Shown here piece by piece: positions 24,006-35,500 of a DNA stretch of 64,000 nucleotides. The stretch is taken from contig FN648785.1 of NCBI GenBank assembly GCA_000310025.1, positions 177,371 to 241,370 of the forward strand, in the 5' to 3' direction. The position numbers and the translations under genes were made by a program. The notes under the pieces were generated by a model. It had not been told where the DNA came from and did no database searches. It saw only the letters and a program-made list of their open reading frames with translations. Positions within the stretch are counted from its first letter, which is position 1. Each line of letters begins with the position of its first letter. The DNA comes from Ectocarpus siliculosus. Taxonomy: Eukaryota > Sar > Phaeophyceae > Ectocarpales > Ectocarpaceae.

Positions 24006-25557
24006 GAACTGGGAGTTTCTCCCGCTACATGCCCAATGCAATGCGTAGAAAGCAAATGTTGTCTTATACGCAATAAATTTCACCTCCACGGTCGACGAGG
24101 GGCAAAGCTACGGATGAATCCCTCTCGCAACAGAAGTTAAGGGCGAGCACCGGAGAAGGATACGTGAAAATAGAAGCGAAGACCTCCTTGACAGCATGCT
24201 CCTGTCGGCTACAATCCAGACTAAACGGGACGACACACACACAAAGTATTATTTCCGAAATCACGCTGGCAATGAACCGAGGCGTCCTACGTTTCTGCTC
24301 CCCAAACAACTCTGGTGCGCCCGGGTAAACCACCGCACTTATGTTATCAAAAGTGAAGGCGAGACTCAGAGAGCGGCGGCATGGGCGTTCTTCAGGACTG
24401 CCTACACCGCCTTCACAGCATGGGGGTATCGATCACCAATGCCCTATTTTAGCACCACACACGCAAGGCGCTCCGAGGGGAGACCGACATGAAAAAAAAT
24501 GGGAGAGGGAGGCTCCTTACTGCTGCCATGCAAAGAAGCAACGACAAGACGAAAGTCTACGGTTGGGCCAAATATTGACTCGACAAACACCCAACTCTAG
24601 TAACCGGATATTTACAAAAGGTTACGCAATGGTTTCATGACACTACTTGCATTAACATAATACCAGCAAAAAACATTTTCACTGCCTCGCCGTGATGGTA
24701 TTATGGTTTTTCGTGCGGATACGGTCGGTTGGATCCTGCCCCGGCGGCAGGGCCTGAACTGGACCCCCGTGTCCTCGTCACTCTGGGTGTCCTCATGATC
24801 GCTCTCGAGGTCCTCGTCATCGCCATGTTGGATCTGGGTATTTTTTTAAGCAACACAAAAACATACATTGGAGAGGGTGTTCAGGGGGGGGGGTCTTCTT
24901 TTCTCTCCTCTCTTTACATTGATTCCTTGGGAGGGGGGCGGAATTGGAATTAATCGAATGCCCGATACACCAAGCAGGAATGAAAAATGCAGTGAATTCG
25001 GCAGCACTTCGGGCCGAGAGGGGGTAAGGGAGTAAGAGTTCAGCTTTAACGTGTATGCTTCCTCCCCGGTCAATTTCACTCTGCAGTCCACTCTGTATTG
25101 TTGTGCCCCGTTTCTATATGCAACAGGCAAAGCGCAACAACAGCAGTAAGCTGCTGAATGCTCTGTCCTTGATGTATGGAAGCGAGGCCATGCCGACCGG
25201 CCGAAAAGAACGCCACTTCATCATATGTGCCCTACGGAGAACAGCAGTGTGGGGGAAATGAGGTGGGATCAGCACAGGCAATGGGCAGGTATACTATACT
25301 CTGCTGCTCATGCGAATTAGAGAAGATGCACTGAAAATGACAGGTGGAACTTGGGAGGAGCAGAGATACATCCAGCGCATCAGCGCACAAAAAAAAACGC
25401 TCTGTCCTGAAATAAATGCAGACATAGGTAGGGCGCAGGGTAAACAAGAGAACAAAACACAGGATGTTTTTCGCGTTTGCCCAACTCTCCGGCTTGCGCG
25501 TTTTAAGAAACATCAATACAAACACAGAAGAACTACCCATTCGAGATACTCTATACC

Positions 25558-25787
25558 GTAATTAATTCTGCGTGTGATCGCACACCGTGTTATTAGCGTA
25601 TTTCTATAGCTAGCGTATTTCTCCACAACTACGAGGGTGCGAACACCAACTGATACATCTCCGGAAAGTCCTCGACGAGATGTTTCCAAAACCAACCTTT
25701 TCGGAGGTGGTACCTCCCTGGTTGAGGAGAAATACGCTATAGAAAAACGCTAACACGGGGGTGCGATAACACGCACAATTAATTACG
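25558..25787. mobile_element. MITE-like element, about 230 bp, CCGTAATTAATT inverted ends
   Basis: The ends CCGTAATTAATT and AATTAATTACGG are perfect inverted repeats. Weaker inverted similarity continues about 60 bp inward (TGCGTGT, ATCGCAC, GTGTTA, AGCGT, TTTCTATAGC), with TA near both outer sides. No ORF. The interior resembles the 18,491-18,696 element. Confidence 0.8.
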
Positions 25788-26815
25788 GGTAACTACTTCA
25801 CACAGCAGTCGAACGGGATTTTGTAGTGAAAAAAAAACTTGCTCGGGCGCCTGCTGAGTGCAAGACAGTGCTGCACGGCTAAAAAAAAAAAGTGTGAGAA
25901 AAAAAGCTTCCAACGAGAAAGCGCCCCCCTGTGGAAAATCCCTCTGATCAGGCGGCTCGCGGCGCAACAGACCTCCACACCCAGCACCGGCTCTAGAGGG
26001 CGAACAAGAGGCTAGACTGTCCAGTTTTTAAGATTGTTGTGTTAACACGATGCCAGGGCACAGCAGGGTATGTTTTTTATGTCAAGGTGCACTTGGTAGG
26101 GTGAGAAAGTTGGACTTTAGGTAGAGCGTACCGCACTGCAGAAGCTCCAAGATCAGGGAGGGAGCTTCACACGCGAACCGACCTCTGCACGAGGTTGGTG
26201 TCTTGCAGCCTAACTATGCTACTGACATGTACCTAGGTTGCATTACCACCTAATGCAAAAGGTTTGAGGCGATTCGGTGAGGCAGGAGATAAGCATGGTG
26301 TGTTCAAAATTCAAATTTCAGGAGAGCCCACGCCGGGGGTCCGAACGTACGCTCTTGCATGTTGCGCATGTATGCATGTATATCCACTGGATACACCATC
26401 CCCACCCCAAGATACTATGGAAATGCCCGATACAATCACGCTAGCTCAGGGTCAGACTATCACAACGATTTTCAGATAATCTGGGTTTCCAGAAGGCAAG
26501 TATGACTGTCTTCAAGTTCAAATTAATCTCAGTGCTTTGCCATATACTAGCCGAACATGACGCGGGGCGCTCGGCTACGTACACTCCAGACCTGCTGTAG
26601 ATTGAAACACCGCAGTGTTGCAAGTCAGGTCTAATACTACAGTACGTATTTCGACAGGTTTCAGTCGTCACGCTCTCAGGTACATAAGCATGCTCGCACA
26701 GAGGATCAGATCTTCTGCACGGCTGTCAAGAGACAACGAAGCGCCCAGACCTAGACTATGTAGCATACTAGGTGTTCGCTTACGTAGTAAGCTGTGTTAG
26801 TATACCCTTGTAAGT

Positions 26816-28831
26816 GTGTTGAAGATGATGGTATCACTTGTATTTAGGACAGCAGACACGATCAGGACGAGCGGGACAGAGAGAGTGCCACGACACAGCA
26901 AGCACTCCCGCAGGGTCGAGCCCCGTGGATCAACCATGAAACCAACCCAGGGGACTATCAATTCCTATCTGCGTAGCCAATTCCTACAGTCCCGTTGGAA
27001 TATTCTCATCCGCTCATGCACACACGAACAAGCTGTACGTGTCACGTGACATTTTGTGATTTTTGTTGTATAGTCTACTCTGGTATGGTGTTTAATGCGT
27101 GGGATAACCCGGCATAGGTCGAGTTGTTGTTAGATGACCCGTCGGAGAGGTAGGCGGGGCAACCGGGCTTGTGGGAATAACAGCCCCACAGGTCAGACCT
27201 CGGAACCAGCCTGGGAGCTCTGTTTCGCCCGGAAGCGGAGGTATGCAGCCAATATGGGACCTTCGCCAGCTTGCGGAAGGCACTCATACCCGGCGGACTC
27301 CAGTGGTCGACCACACAGGGGGAGACATAACAAGTGAATGTCCACGGGGCGGGAACAGGAGAGAGGGCAACCTAACCACCGAGGTGCGCACCCCCATCCC
27401 CGCGACAAAGCGCGACGTGAGAGATTCCGGTGTACGCGCCCGACGGACAGGAGGAAAGACCCGGTCAGGAAGGAAACACAGGAGGAGGACCTCTGTTAGG
27501 GTAACGGGTGGCCTACTTAATCGTGAGAGCGACCTCGCGGAGGAGGATTATTACAAGCAGCAGGGCGAAGCGAGAAGGAGGCAACGGCCCGTATAGATAG
27601 CGCAAATGCCGAAGATGAACGGCGCAGGAGCCAGGACGGGAACCCAACACAAGCCTCTTATCAGCCAAGCAAGCGGAATGCGGGTAGTAGAATTTCTACC
27701 CCCGCGGTGTTATCTGTAGCCAACCAATAGGCAAGAAGTGAAAAAAGGCGTGCGGGAGTATGGAATGCGGATTTGTTACACACAACCCTGTGACTACCTC
27801 CCGGCAATTTCCGGGCTGCCGTTCGACAAGATGTGGATACTCGTCCTTTAGAGCGTACAGATGGAGGGTTTGTTTGATAAGCCGTTGTTCTTCGAGGTGC
27901 AGGACGGCACGTGGGCCGTTGATATCGACGGATGCGCAAACATTTTGGCGACCATGTATTGCTACAAGGATGAAGCGGCGTTTGGTAGTGCTCATTGAGC
28001 TCCAGCCCAGCTGCTCGAAAGCGTCGACGGCGACGTTAAGGACTACGTGAGCTTGATCCACTACGCCATCCTCCAACTCCCTAAGAACAAGACGACAACC
28101 AACTGTCCGTCTTGTTTTTCCTTGCGCAAGCAGGGAGAACGGGGTAACGCCATCTTCCCGTACTGCTTGAATGACCTGAGGGAGATTATGCCGGCGACAG
28201 AGGTGGCCGACAAAGGATGGGGCGTCGACCCACGAGGAAAGGGGAGCGAGTCGGACAAACTTACAGCAGAGAATCGCGTGCTTTGGCTGTCCGAGTATTC
28301 TTACATCGACCCTGACAGAAAGACAGTCACGCTGGCGTGCGGTTGCAATCCGGAGACGGCCCTATGCAACAGGTGCAGGTGCAAGAACAGCAAGTGCTCG
28401 CTTGATTGCGGCTGCAGAAGTCGTTGCACCCTACGTCGGGTGCCGTCGGCATCCGTGCGAACAGGGGGGAGTCTGCGTCCCGGCCTACGGTGGGTGCTCC
28501 TCAAACTGGGCCGATCGAGGATACCGCCCGACCCCAACCACCCGTCCAGATTCAACCACAGCCATCCTCGCGTGTTGCCAATGCCTTCGCACTCTATCTC
28601 GCCTTGAGGAAGCAGCAGGAATCGCGTGGAGTGGAACAGAACGACGTGCAGGCAGGGACCCCCGAGTCACCTGCGAGCAACGGCATTTCCTCCGGCGACG
28701 CCGCGGAATCGAAGAACGTAGAGCTGGAGGACCCCGAGTCGGACGAAAACGGCGACGGTTCGGTCGGTGTACTCGAGGATTTTTTACGAAGTGGAATTCG
28801 GGTGAATCTGGCTCCAGCAGTGGGAATCTGA
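26816..28831 (+). other. unrecognised cysteine-rich coding region, apparently broken
   Basis: This stretch is more coding-like than its surroundings. It has an Arg/Gly-rich segment (27,171-27,596), a segment at 27,861-27,998, and an ORF at 28,047-28,607 containing CGCNPETALCNRCRCKNSKC followed by SLDCGC. The dense C-x-C spacing recalls CXC/TSO1-type metal-binding regions, which also occur in proteins of some mobile elements. A further ORF (28,406-28,831) ends in an acidic tail (ELEDPESDENGDG). The pieces lie in different frames, so the locus looks decayed or its introns are unresolved. Host gene or mobile-element origin cannot be decided from the sequence. Confidence 0.4.
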
Positions 28832-29698
28832 CGGGTTGAGCGAGAAGGGCGTGGTGTAGAGTGACGGAGACACAGATGATGGTGTTGCGGATGTCGTTCA
28901 CGACGCCTGGAACTGAGATTTGGCTACTTCTTCAGGCAGGTGCATGTAGCAATCTTTGAAGGGTCTTGGCTTGGGGTTGAGGATGTCGTGACGAGCATTC
29001 TTCTTGCACGTCAGATCTCCATATCGCAACAAAAGATCTAACACCGGCGCTGCCTTTCTCGTTCGTGTGATATGATTTTTCTGACCCATGTTTCAATTTC
29101 ACATTTTGCCCGTCGTTCTTGGTGATTCAACAGGTCCGTGCTTCACTTGCCTTCCGTTGGATGCATCGGGCAAATAGGACGACCAGCGGTGGCAGATTAT
29201 CAGACACAGGAGCAGAAGCCGTAGAACAGCCGGCTAGAGTACGCATTTTCGCGACCATTTTTCGTACTGTAGGTGCGCAGGGAGACGGACGGGAGACGCT
29301 TTTGTAGTTTCAGCCAGGCTGGATGTCCGTGGCTTATTGGAATAGTGTTTTCTTCTTCGTGTTCGGCAAAGTGCCTGAAACCTATCGGGACGAGGGCGCG
29401 TAGACCCTGTGCCGTTTATACTGACCGTGAATTAGTTCTTTGTTGTATCATTCGGGCATGATATTTTGTGACGAACTTGTATCATCTTGGTGTTGCCACA
29501 TAGTAAGTGGGTTGGCAGTAGATGTTCACGCCTCGAGTGGGCTTATTTCTTGTTGTGAACTCAGTGCTTTCCTGAGCCAAGTGGGCGATCAACACCGGAG
29601 GCAGCTGCTGCCCGCTCTCGTGCTTGCTCGTGTTATTATTGTTGCAGAGAGGGTCGAATTATTTCCGAGCTCACGCTCGCTCCCACGTACTTGCTTGT

Positions 29699-29972
29699 AA
29701 TCGGTAAAATCAGGTGACTAGCTGACTAGCCGGATGGTCTAGTTCCGCGATTAGAGGATTCCCGCACGAAGTTCGAATACCGGCTGGATCACCTTTCTTT
29801 GCGTAGAATTACCATTGACTGAGCAACCGCGTTTGGCGAGGGGTCCGTCCCCGGAGATCTCTACTTACTCTCAACGAGTAAGCAGCAAATAGCCTCAAGC
29901 CCATGTGATCCGGCCGGGTACTAACGAGCTCAGAGCTAGCTGACTAGCCGGATGGTCTAATTTTACCGATTA
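29699..29972. mobile_element. short element with inverted ends and tRNA-like units
   Basis: AATCGGTAAAAT (29,699-29,710) and ATTTTACCGATT (29,960-29,971) form inverted ends. Just inside each end, the same direct unit GCTGACTAGCCGGATGGTCT occurs (about 29,721 and 29,938). The first is followed by a B-box-like AGTTCGAATACC. It resembles a SINE carrying tRNA-derived promoter pieces inside inverted repeats. No ORF. Confidence 0.6.
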
Positions 29973-31558
29973 GCTTGCTCCAGCTTGACGTCTATCTGTG
30001 CAATTAAACTTGTGCGGCAAGAAGAGCAGCCCTCGGTGTTTGATGGGTCGGATGGGCAACTCGGGGGACCCGGAGTTGCGTGCAGTGTTCGTGTGTAGTA
30101 AGTAATTCCTCGCGTTTTCGACACACCCAATGTTATAAGTGCGTAGTGCTATGTGCGTATTCCATACTTGAGTGCGAGTGTAGGTGGGCTGCCCGTTTCC
30201 TGCGTGCGACACAGATAGCACAACGTTATTAGAGACTAAACTCACTGTTAGTGTAGCTGCCGTGTAACTGTTACTTCTCCGTCATTCTCATATTTTTTTC
30301 TTCGGGATTCAGGAGAGAGAGCTGCTGGGTGAGGGTCCCGAGTCAACAGGCACAAGTAAGTGTGTGCGGTGGAACACAGCAGCAGCAGGCAGCAGGAGAG
30401 GGGGGGACCCCAACAGCAATTTCAGTTCAAATCTAGCCGACGCCATTCAAGATTACTCCATCTGTAGTTCATCTTGCAGCATAATTCCAAGTGCTGTACA
30501 ACCACAAGATCAGTAGCTAACATTTCCAATGCTCGATGTTGCCGGCAGCGTGGCAAAAGATAAGCATTGTGCCTGTATGCGAACGCAAATTTTGAACTTC
30601 ATCCGTGTCTACCTCTCGATCCTCGGCACTAATAAAGTTCAACGCTTGTGCAATATACTCTCTGCCACTCAGTTCACCTTCCCTCAAATTTTAGTGGCGA
30701 TTGATGCTGTGGTGGGCGCGTTCTCGTGCTTGGTCTCTTTGGCGGGTGCAAAGCAGCGTGGTTGCGCCCCGTATGTACGAGTCTCACATTTATTTAGGGG
30801 AGCTTGGAGGGGGAGGGGCTGCGGGTTGCGCCGACAAGTTTGAAGCCTACAGTTGACGGAATTCGGCAAATCTTGGTTCCCTAGATAGCTATTGGAATAG
30901 TCTACTGCTGTAAACCTTTAGCCTTGGGTGGATGTACGCCGGTCACGCTGCTCTTCTGTGTAAACCGATATTTTTTGTTCCGCCGCCATCTTTTTTTTTT
31001 CAGCCGTGCAGAACTGAAGAAAAAAACCGCGGACCAACTTCTGCACGCACCAGCGAGGAAGCAGAGGCTGGATCTGCTGCTGCTCGATCGACGAGCAAAG
31101 GACGGCCGAACGTGGTCGACTACACATCGATCCAAGGGTATGCTATGGGATCGATACATGGGCTTGCATTCCGTTTACAGCAATTGCCCATACAGACCAG
31201 ATTCGTTGTTCGTTGTTGTCGGTTGGGTTATTAGACTATACTGAAATTAGTGTGGAATACAATGTCAATGTTGTATGCAAACTGCTGTCCGCACCGAAAA
31301 AAAATCACCTGCGAGCGCTTGTCGAAACAGGCAGCAGGGAGAGAAATCCGTTTCGCCTGTGGACATGTCGGGGAAATAGCCAAAGCGACCTACATCGTGC
31401 AGTAAAAGCCCAGCCCAGCACCACTTCAGCTTGCCAACGGAGAGCAGTCTGGCCTCCATCCACGGAGCACTCGAGGCCTCGCTGCCAGCTCTTGAATGCG
31501 GCAGAGACGGAGAAGATTCCCCGCACCCCCTGTGCATCCACAACATGATGATGATGAC

Positions 31559-31606
31559 GTTTTTTTTTTTTTTGGTCTTCACTTCAAATCAGCGCTCACA
31601 GCACTA
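31559..31606 (-). repeat. A-tailed 40-bp repeat, copy 1
   Basis: GTCTTCACTTCAAATCAGCG continuing to CTCACAGCACT, preceded by a T run. It is repeated almost exactly at 33,470-33,511. On the minus strand this is a short sequence ending in poly-A, as left by target-primed retroposition. Confidence 0.65.
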
Positions 31607-32047
31607 CGAACTTTAGTGCCGTTTACTCCGACCCGTGGTCACACAGAAGAGCCCCTCTCTACCCTCCCCTCCTGCGGTACTTTGCCTTGGATTTCTAACG
31701 CGAGAAGAGTTCGGCACTCTCTTCCCTCTGTCTGTGTACACACGAACTACTAGCGCTATCCACTATCGGCCAGAAGCGGAAGCGAGAGACAAACTCACTT
31801 TGCAATAAAAGCTCGCCTTTGCGTTTTTTAAACCAACGGTCTTCTTGCCGGAACAAACAAAATCCGGGCTCCAGCGTGTCTCGTGCCCCAACACCGCGGG
31901 GTATCACCCCTTGCGTCGCGTTCTGAGGCGGGTAGCATGAGCGGTGTGTGGTCCTGGGGGCTCGTTTGGCCTGGAATCGAGGCGAAACGAGCAAATGGCG
32001 TCACGGTCTGTAGCAGCTTGGACAGCTTGGTTGGGTACGTCCATCCG

Positions 32048-32125
32048 GTCGCCCCGGTGGTCTAGTTGGTATCCTCGGAACCTTCTAGCGTCAGGTCAGG
32101 GGTTCGAATCCCGGCGTAACGCAGG
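32048..32125 (+). repeat. tRNA-like (SINE-type) sequence
   Basis: An A box (GGTGGTCTAGTTGGTATCC) and a B box (GGGGTTCGAATCCC) are spaced as in a tRNA, followed by a T-rich stretch (TTTTTGCTTTT). The outer T-stem bases and the acceptor stem do not pair, so a working tRNA is unlikely. It lies about 400 bp upstream of the GT47-B start. Confidence 0.55.
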
Positions 32126-32522
32126 GTTTTTGCTTTTAGTTGAACGGAGCTGGAAGCAGCTGGTCTCAACTTTTCCGCCTTCTGATGAGGCACGTATTGT
32201 CGGCGCAATTCGCCAACGTGCTTCGGCTGCTGCAGGTCGATCGACAGCAGTCGCCTTCAGCACAGCCCTCTGCGGTGTGTGTACTTTGGGGGCTGAGGTT
32301 TCCTTTGCCGGCAGCATCAACCAAACGGCATTTTTTTTTTCTGCTCTTCCGCGATAGCGGAGTTTCTTTGACGCACGTTCTCACCGCCAATCAATTCGGG
32401 GTGATGTACACAGGAGAGGGGGAAAGCCGTTCTGGTGTCGCACCCCGTGGTACACACGGCACAGCCAGCGCGGGCACAGCAGCAGTCAGCGAGAGCGAAA
32501 CACGGAAGGCACCAACGAAAAA

Positions 32523-35500
32523 ATGGTGGGATATTTGTGCTGCAGTCTCGCCATCCTACTCACGGCCGGCGTGGCTTCTTCCGCGGTTGGTACGGAACAG
32601 CAACACCAACAACTTGGTCGTCTCCTGCAGACTGGCTCTTCGTCGTCTCCACCAAGCCTTGCAGTGGAAGGCGCTGATACTTGGGTCGGTCGGCCACAGG
32701 CCAACCGGTGTTCGGACCTAGATCAATCCGTCTTCTCCACGGGCATGCAATGCGGACCGCCTCTGTCACCACCTTGCTTCCAATCCTATTCTACGGAGTG
32801 TCTATCGAATGGTGGGATTTACGTCTTCGATGGGGATTGTTCGCTTCAAGACAGTAGTGAGCTGCTTGCCGCAGATCAGGGGTACGAAGTCAGCCGGACT
32901 CGGGTAGGCGATCAAGACGCGGCAGTGGCCTTGCGAAACGAAACGGCGCAGCTGGGGATGCTGGCGGACACGTACTCGTCAGCCTGCATGTTCGTGCATG
33001 TAGGGAAAGGACTCAAAAGGCCTTGCGCCGTAAATCAGCCACGGTGGAATGACGGCTCCAATCATCTCCTCGTCGACATGTCCGACAAAGGAAGGTGAGA
33101 GTAGGGCAGAGGCACGTGCTGCATGTGTGACTTGCAGAACGATGAGAGAGGACGATCGCAGGTACATGCAGCATTTGCAGATTACTGTACAGTACAATTG
33201 ATTCCCTCTTGCCCCGGGGAATGACCGCGTCAACTATCTTTCAAATAGTGTGGGCACGGTATTTTATCATGTTCTACAGCACGTACGCGGCAACAACCAC
33301 GGGGGTAAAGCAGGCGGACGAGGCGGCGAGGAAAGGCAGGAAGCGCGAAGAGGCGGACCAGTGGCGCGAAACATCGTGCCGAAATGAACCTCTTGCTTCA
33401 CCTATCCCCCCCCCCCCCCCCCCGCACTGCACCATTGCACCAACCCCCCGCGAGCGATGACGTGCATTTTATTTTTTTTGTCTTCACTTCAAATCAGCGC
33501 TCACAGCACTGATACATTCGTAGCACCACTTGCCCACATCGATACTTCCTCGACTCCTACGTTCCTGCAACACGTACAACAACAGCAGATGACTCCTCAT
33601 TTGCCTCTCGTTGAGAATTGCACTTCGGTAACACCAGGCGTCTCATGTATCACCAAATACGCCCCTATTTCCTATTTCGCTCAGTCGGATTCGACCTCGA
33701 CAACCACTTGCTCTCCCGCACGAGCGGCTCGGCAAGTAGTTGCAGCTTTAGCCTTCCCAACAGACTGCGCTGCAGCAGCTTCCCCAACTCAGTGTCTAAC
33801 TTCGTTTCGGGAATAAGATGGGGTTAGCAGAAACACCAGCACCAGCACGACGAGGAGAGCGATCGCCAGAAGGGCGGTCGCCAGGGTTGGGTGTCGACCC
33901 CATCAGAGATGGGCAGACGTGCACAAGGACTAATGTGCACGGAGTGTGTGTGTGGCAACTGTGCGTGTGGCCGTGTGTTGCGGGTTTATCCGCGGTTGTG
34001 TGACGGAGTAGCTCAAACCGCTCTGTGGAAAAACCGATTGTGCGAAACCCCACGGAGCGGAGCGGTTTATCCGAGGGCAAAAATCTCACGGAGCGGAGCG
34101 GTATTGCCCCAAGGGAAAACCTCACGGAGCGGTAACGAACCGCTCCGCTCCGTGGAAAAAAAACGCTCAGCGAACAACCCTGTCATTTTTTATACATGGT
34201 GTCTCAGAGGTTGTCCAGGGTTGCTTTTTGATATGCACAGCCAGTATTTTTCGCTTAGTTAACGTTAAAGGGTGTGCCATATGCCTGCACTTTGATGCTA
34301 AAAAATACAATACAAGGAGGCTAAATCTCTCGGAGATGCGTACCTCCTATCTCATCCTAGTCTCGGCCACGTGAGCAGATCACGGTGTGCGGCGAGCGTC
34401 TCTGCGCGGCAATGTGGACCTTCCGCGAAAAATTAATATGCATCCGGTTTATCACTATTTGACGTTTGCCCACAGCAAGCATTTGATACTTTCTTCCACC
34501 GCCGGTCCGTCCAAACTCAAGCTGAAACGACGGTCTCTCTGAAATCTCAAGTTCGAAAGATTCAAAAGGCAGACATTTCGCAACTCCATGACGCTATGCT
34601 GAATTGGCCCTTCCTGCATGTGTGCTCTTCATTCGCGTGACGCTTTCACTCTTGTCGCCAACCCTCATTCAGGGCTTCGCGACCCGACGTGGCTGGTAGT
34701 TTTGCCATGGAGGCGGCCACCAACATGCACACGTGTTTCTACAGGAGTGGCTACGACATTTCAGTACCTCTTGCTCCCAGACAGGTGCTCCACGATCTGG
34801 CCAACGTTTCCCCTCTGGATCGGGAGTTCTTCCTAACAACAAAGGTAGGTGCTGTCAGTGTTGTGTAGTTCGAGCTGCTGTTGCTTCTTTTCTTGCCACT
34901 GCAGCTGCAGGTAGGTGTTGTTGTTCGTGAACCGAAAGCCGATGTGACCATCTCAATACCTTCAGCACACCCATTTTTGCACTTGTTGCACACGTCGCCT
35001 TCGTGTTTTCTCTGGGGATTGTCCAGCGTCGTGCGTGTGGGGATCAACAGTCCGTTCCGCCCAAAACATTGCTTGGTACAGGCTTATTGGGAAATAGACT
35101 TCAGTCAGCCGGTGGGTCGGTCGCATACGTACATGAATGCACCTCTGATTCTGACTGACGAACTCCATCCAACGATCATAGCATGTCCTTGCTAACCCTA
35201 ATAACGTCCGTTTCACCTAATTGTACCACACGATATGCATACGCGAGTTACGGAATTCGGCCAACCTACACGTGCCCAAGCAGATATGTTCCGGCTCACA
35301 CCCTGACCTGTAAAGACCAACCACAATATCATCAAGTCAAGGCTGTTGCTATTCGTGACCGCAGCACGGAAACGTTGAGGTTTGATTCCAGCAATGCTGC
35401 TTGTACCTGAAATAGTAATACATAATGTGTCTCAATTCACTGCGACGCCCGTTCACCAAGTCTGTACTTTGTGATTGCGCTATATTTCAGTGTACATTAT

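Larger units (their letters stand above)
23451..26800. other. mostly non-coding interval with small repeats
   Basis: Apart from the tRNA-like unit near 23,935 and the MITE at 25,558, no gene is identified. A minus-strand acidic stretch at about 24,735-24,836 (DDEDLESDHEDTQSDED) follows a good acceptor (AAATACCCAG) and could be a lone exon, but it has no recognisable partner. Confidence 0.45.
28840..32500. other. no complete gene recognised
   Basis: A minus-strand ORF at 28,898-29,089 (KAAPVLDLLLRYGDLTCKK) looks protein-like but stands alone. The rest holds the tRNA-like TIR element at 29,699, a poly-T-linked repeat at 31,560, a tRNA-like unit at 32,048 and otherwise short ORFs. Confidence 0.45.

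Noticed and set aside
32048-32125. Functional tRNA gene
   Set aside because: A and B boxes are present, but the T stem has only about three pairs and no acceptor stem forms; kept as a tRNA-like repeat.
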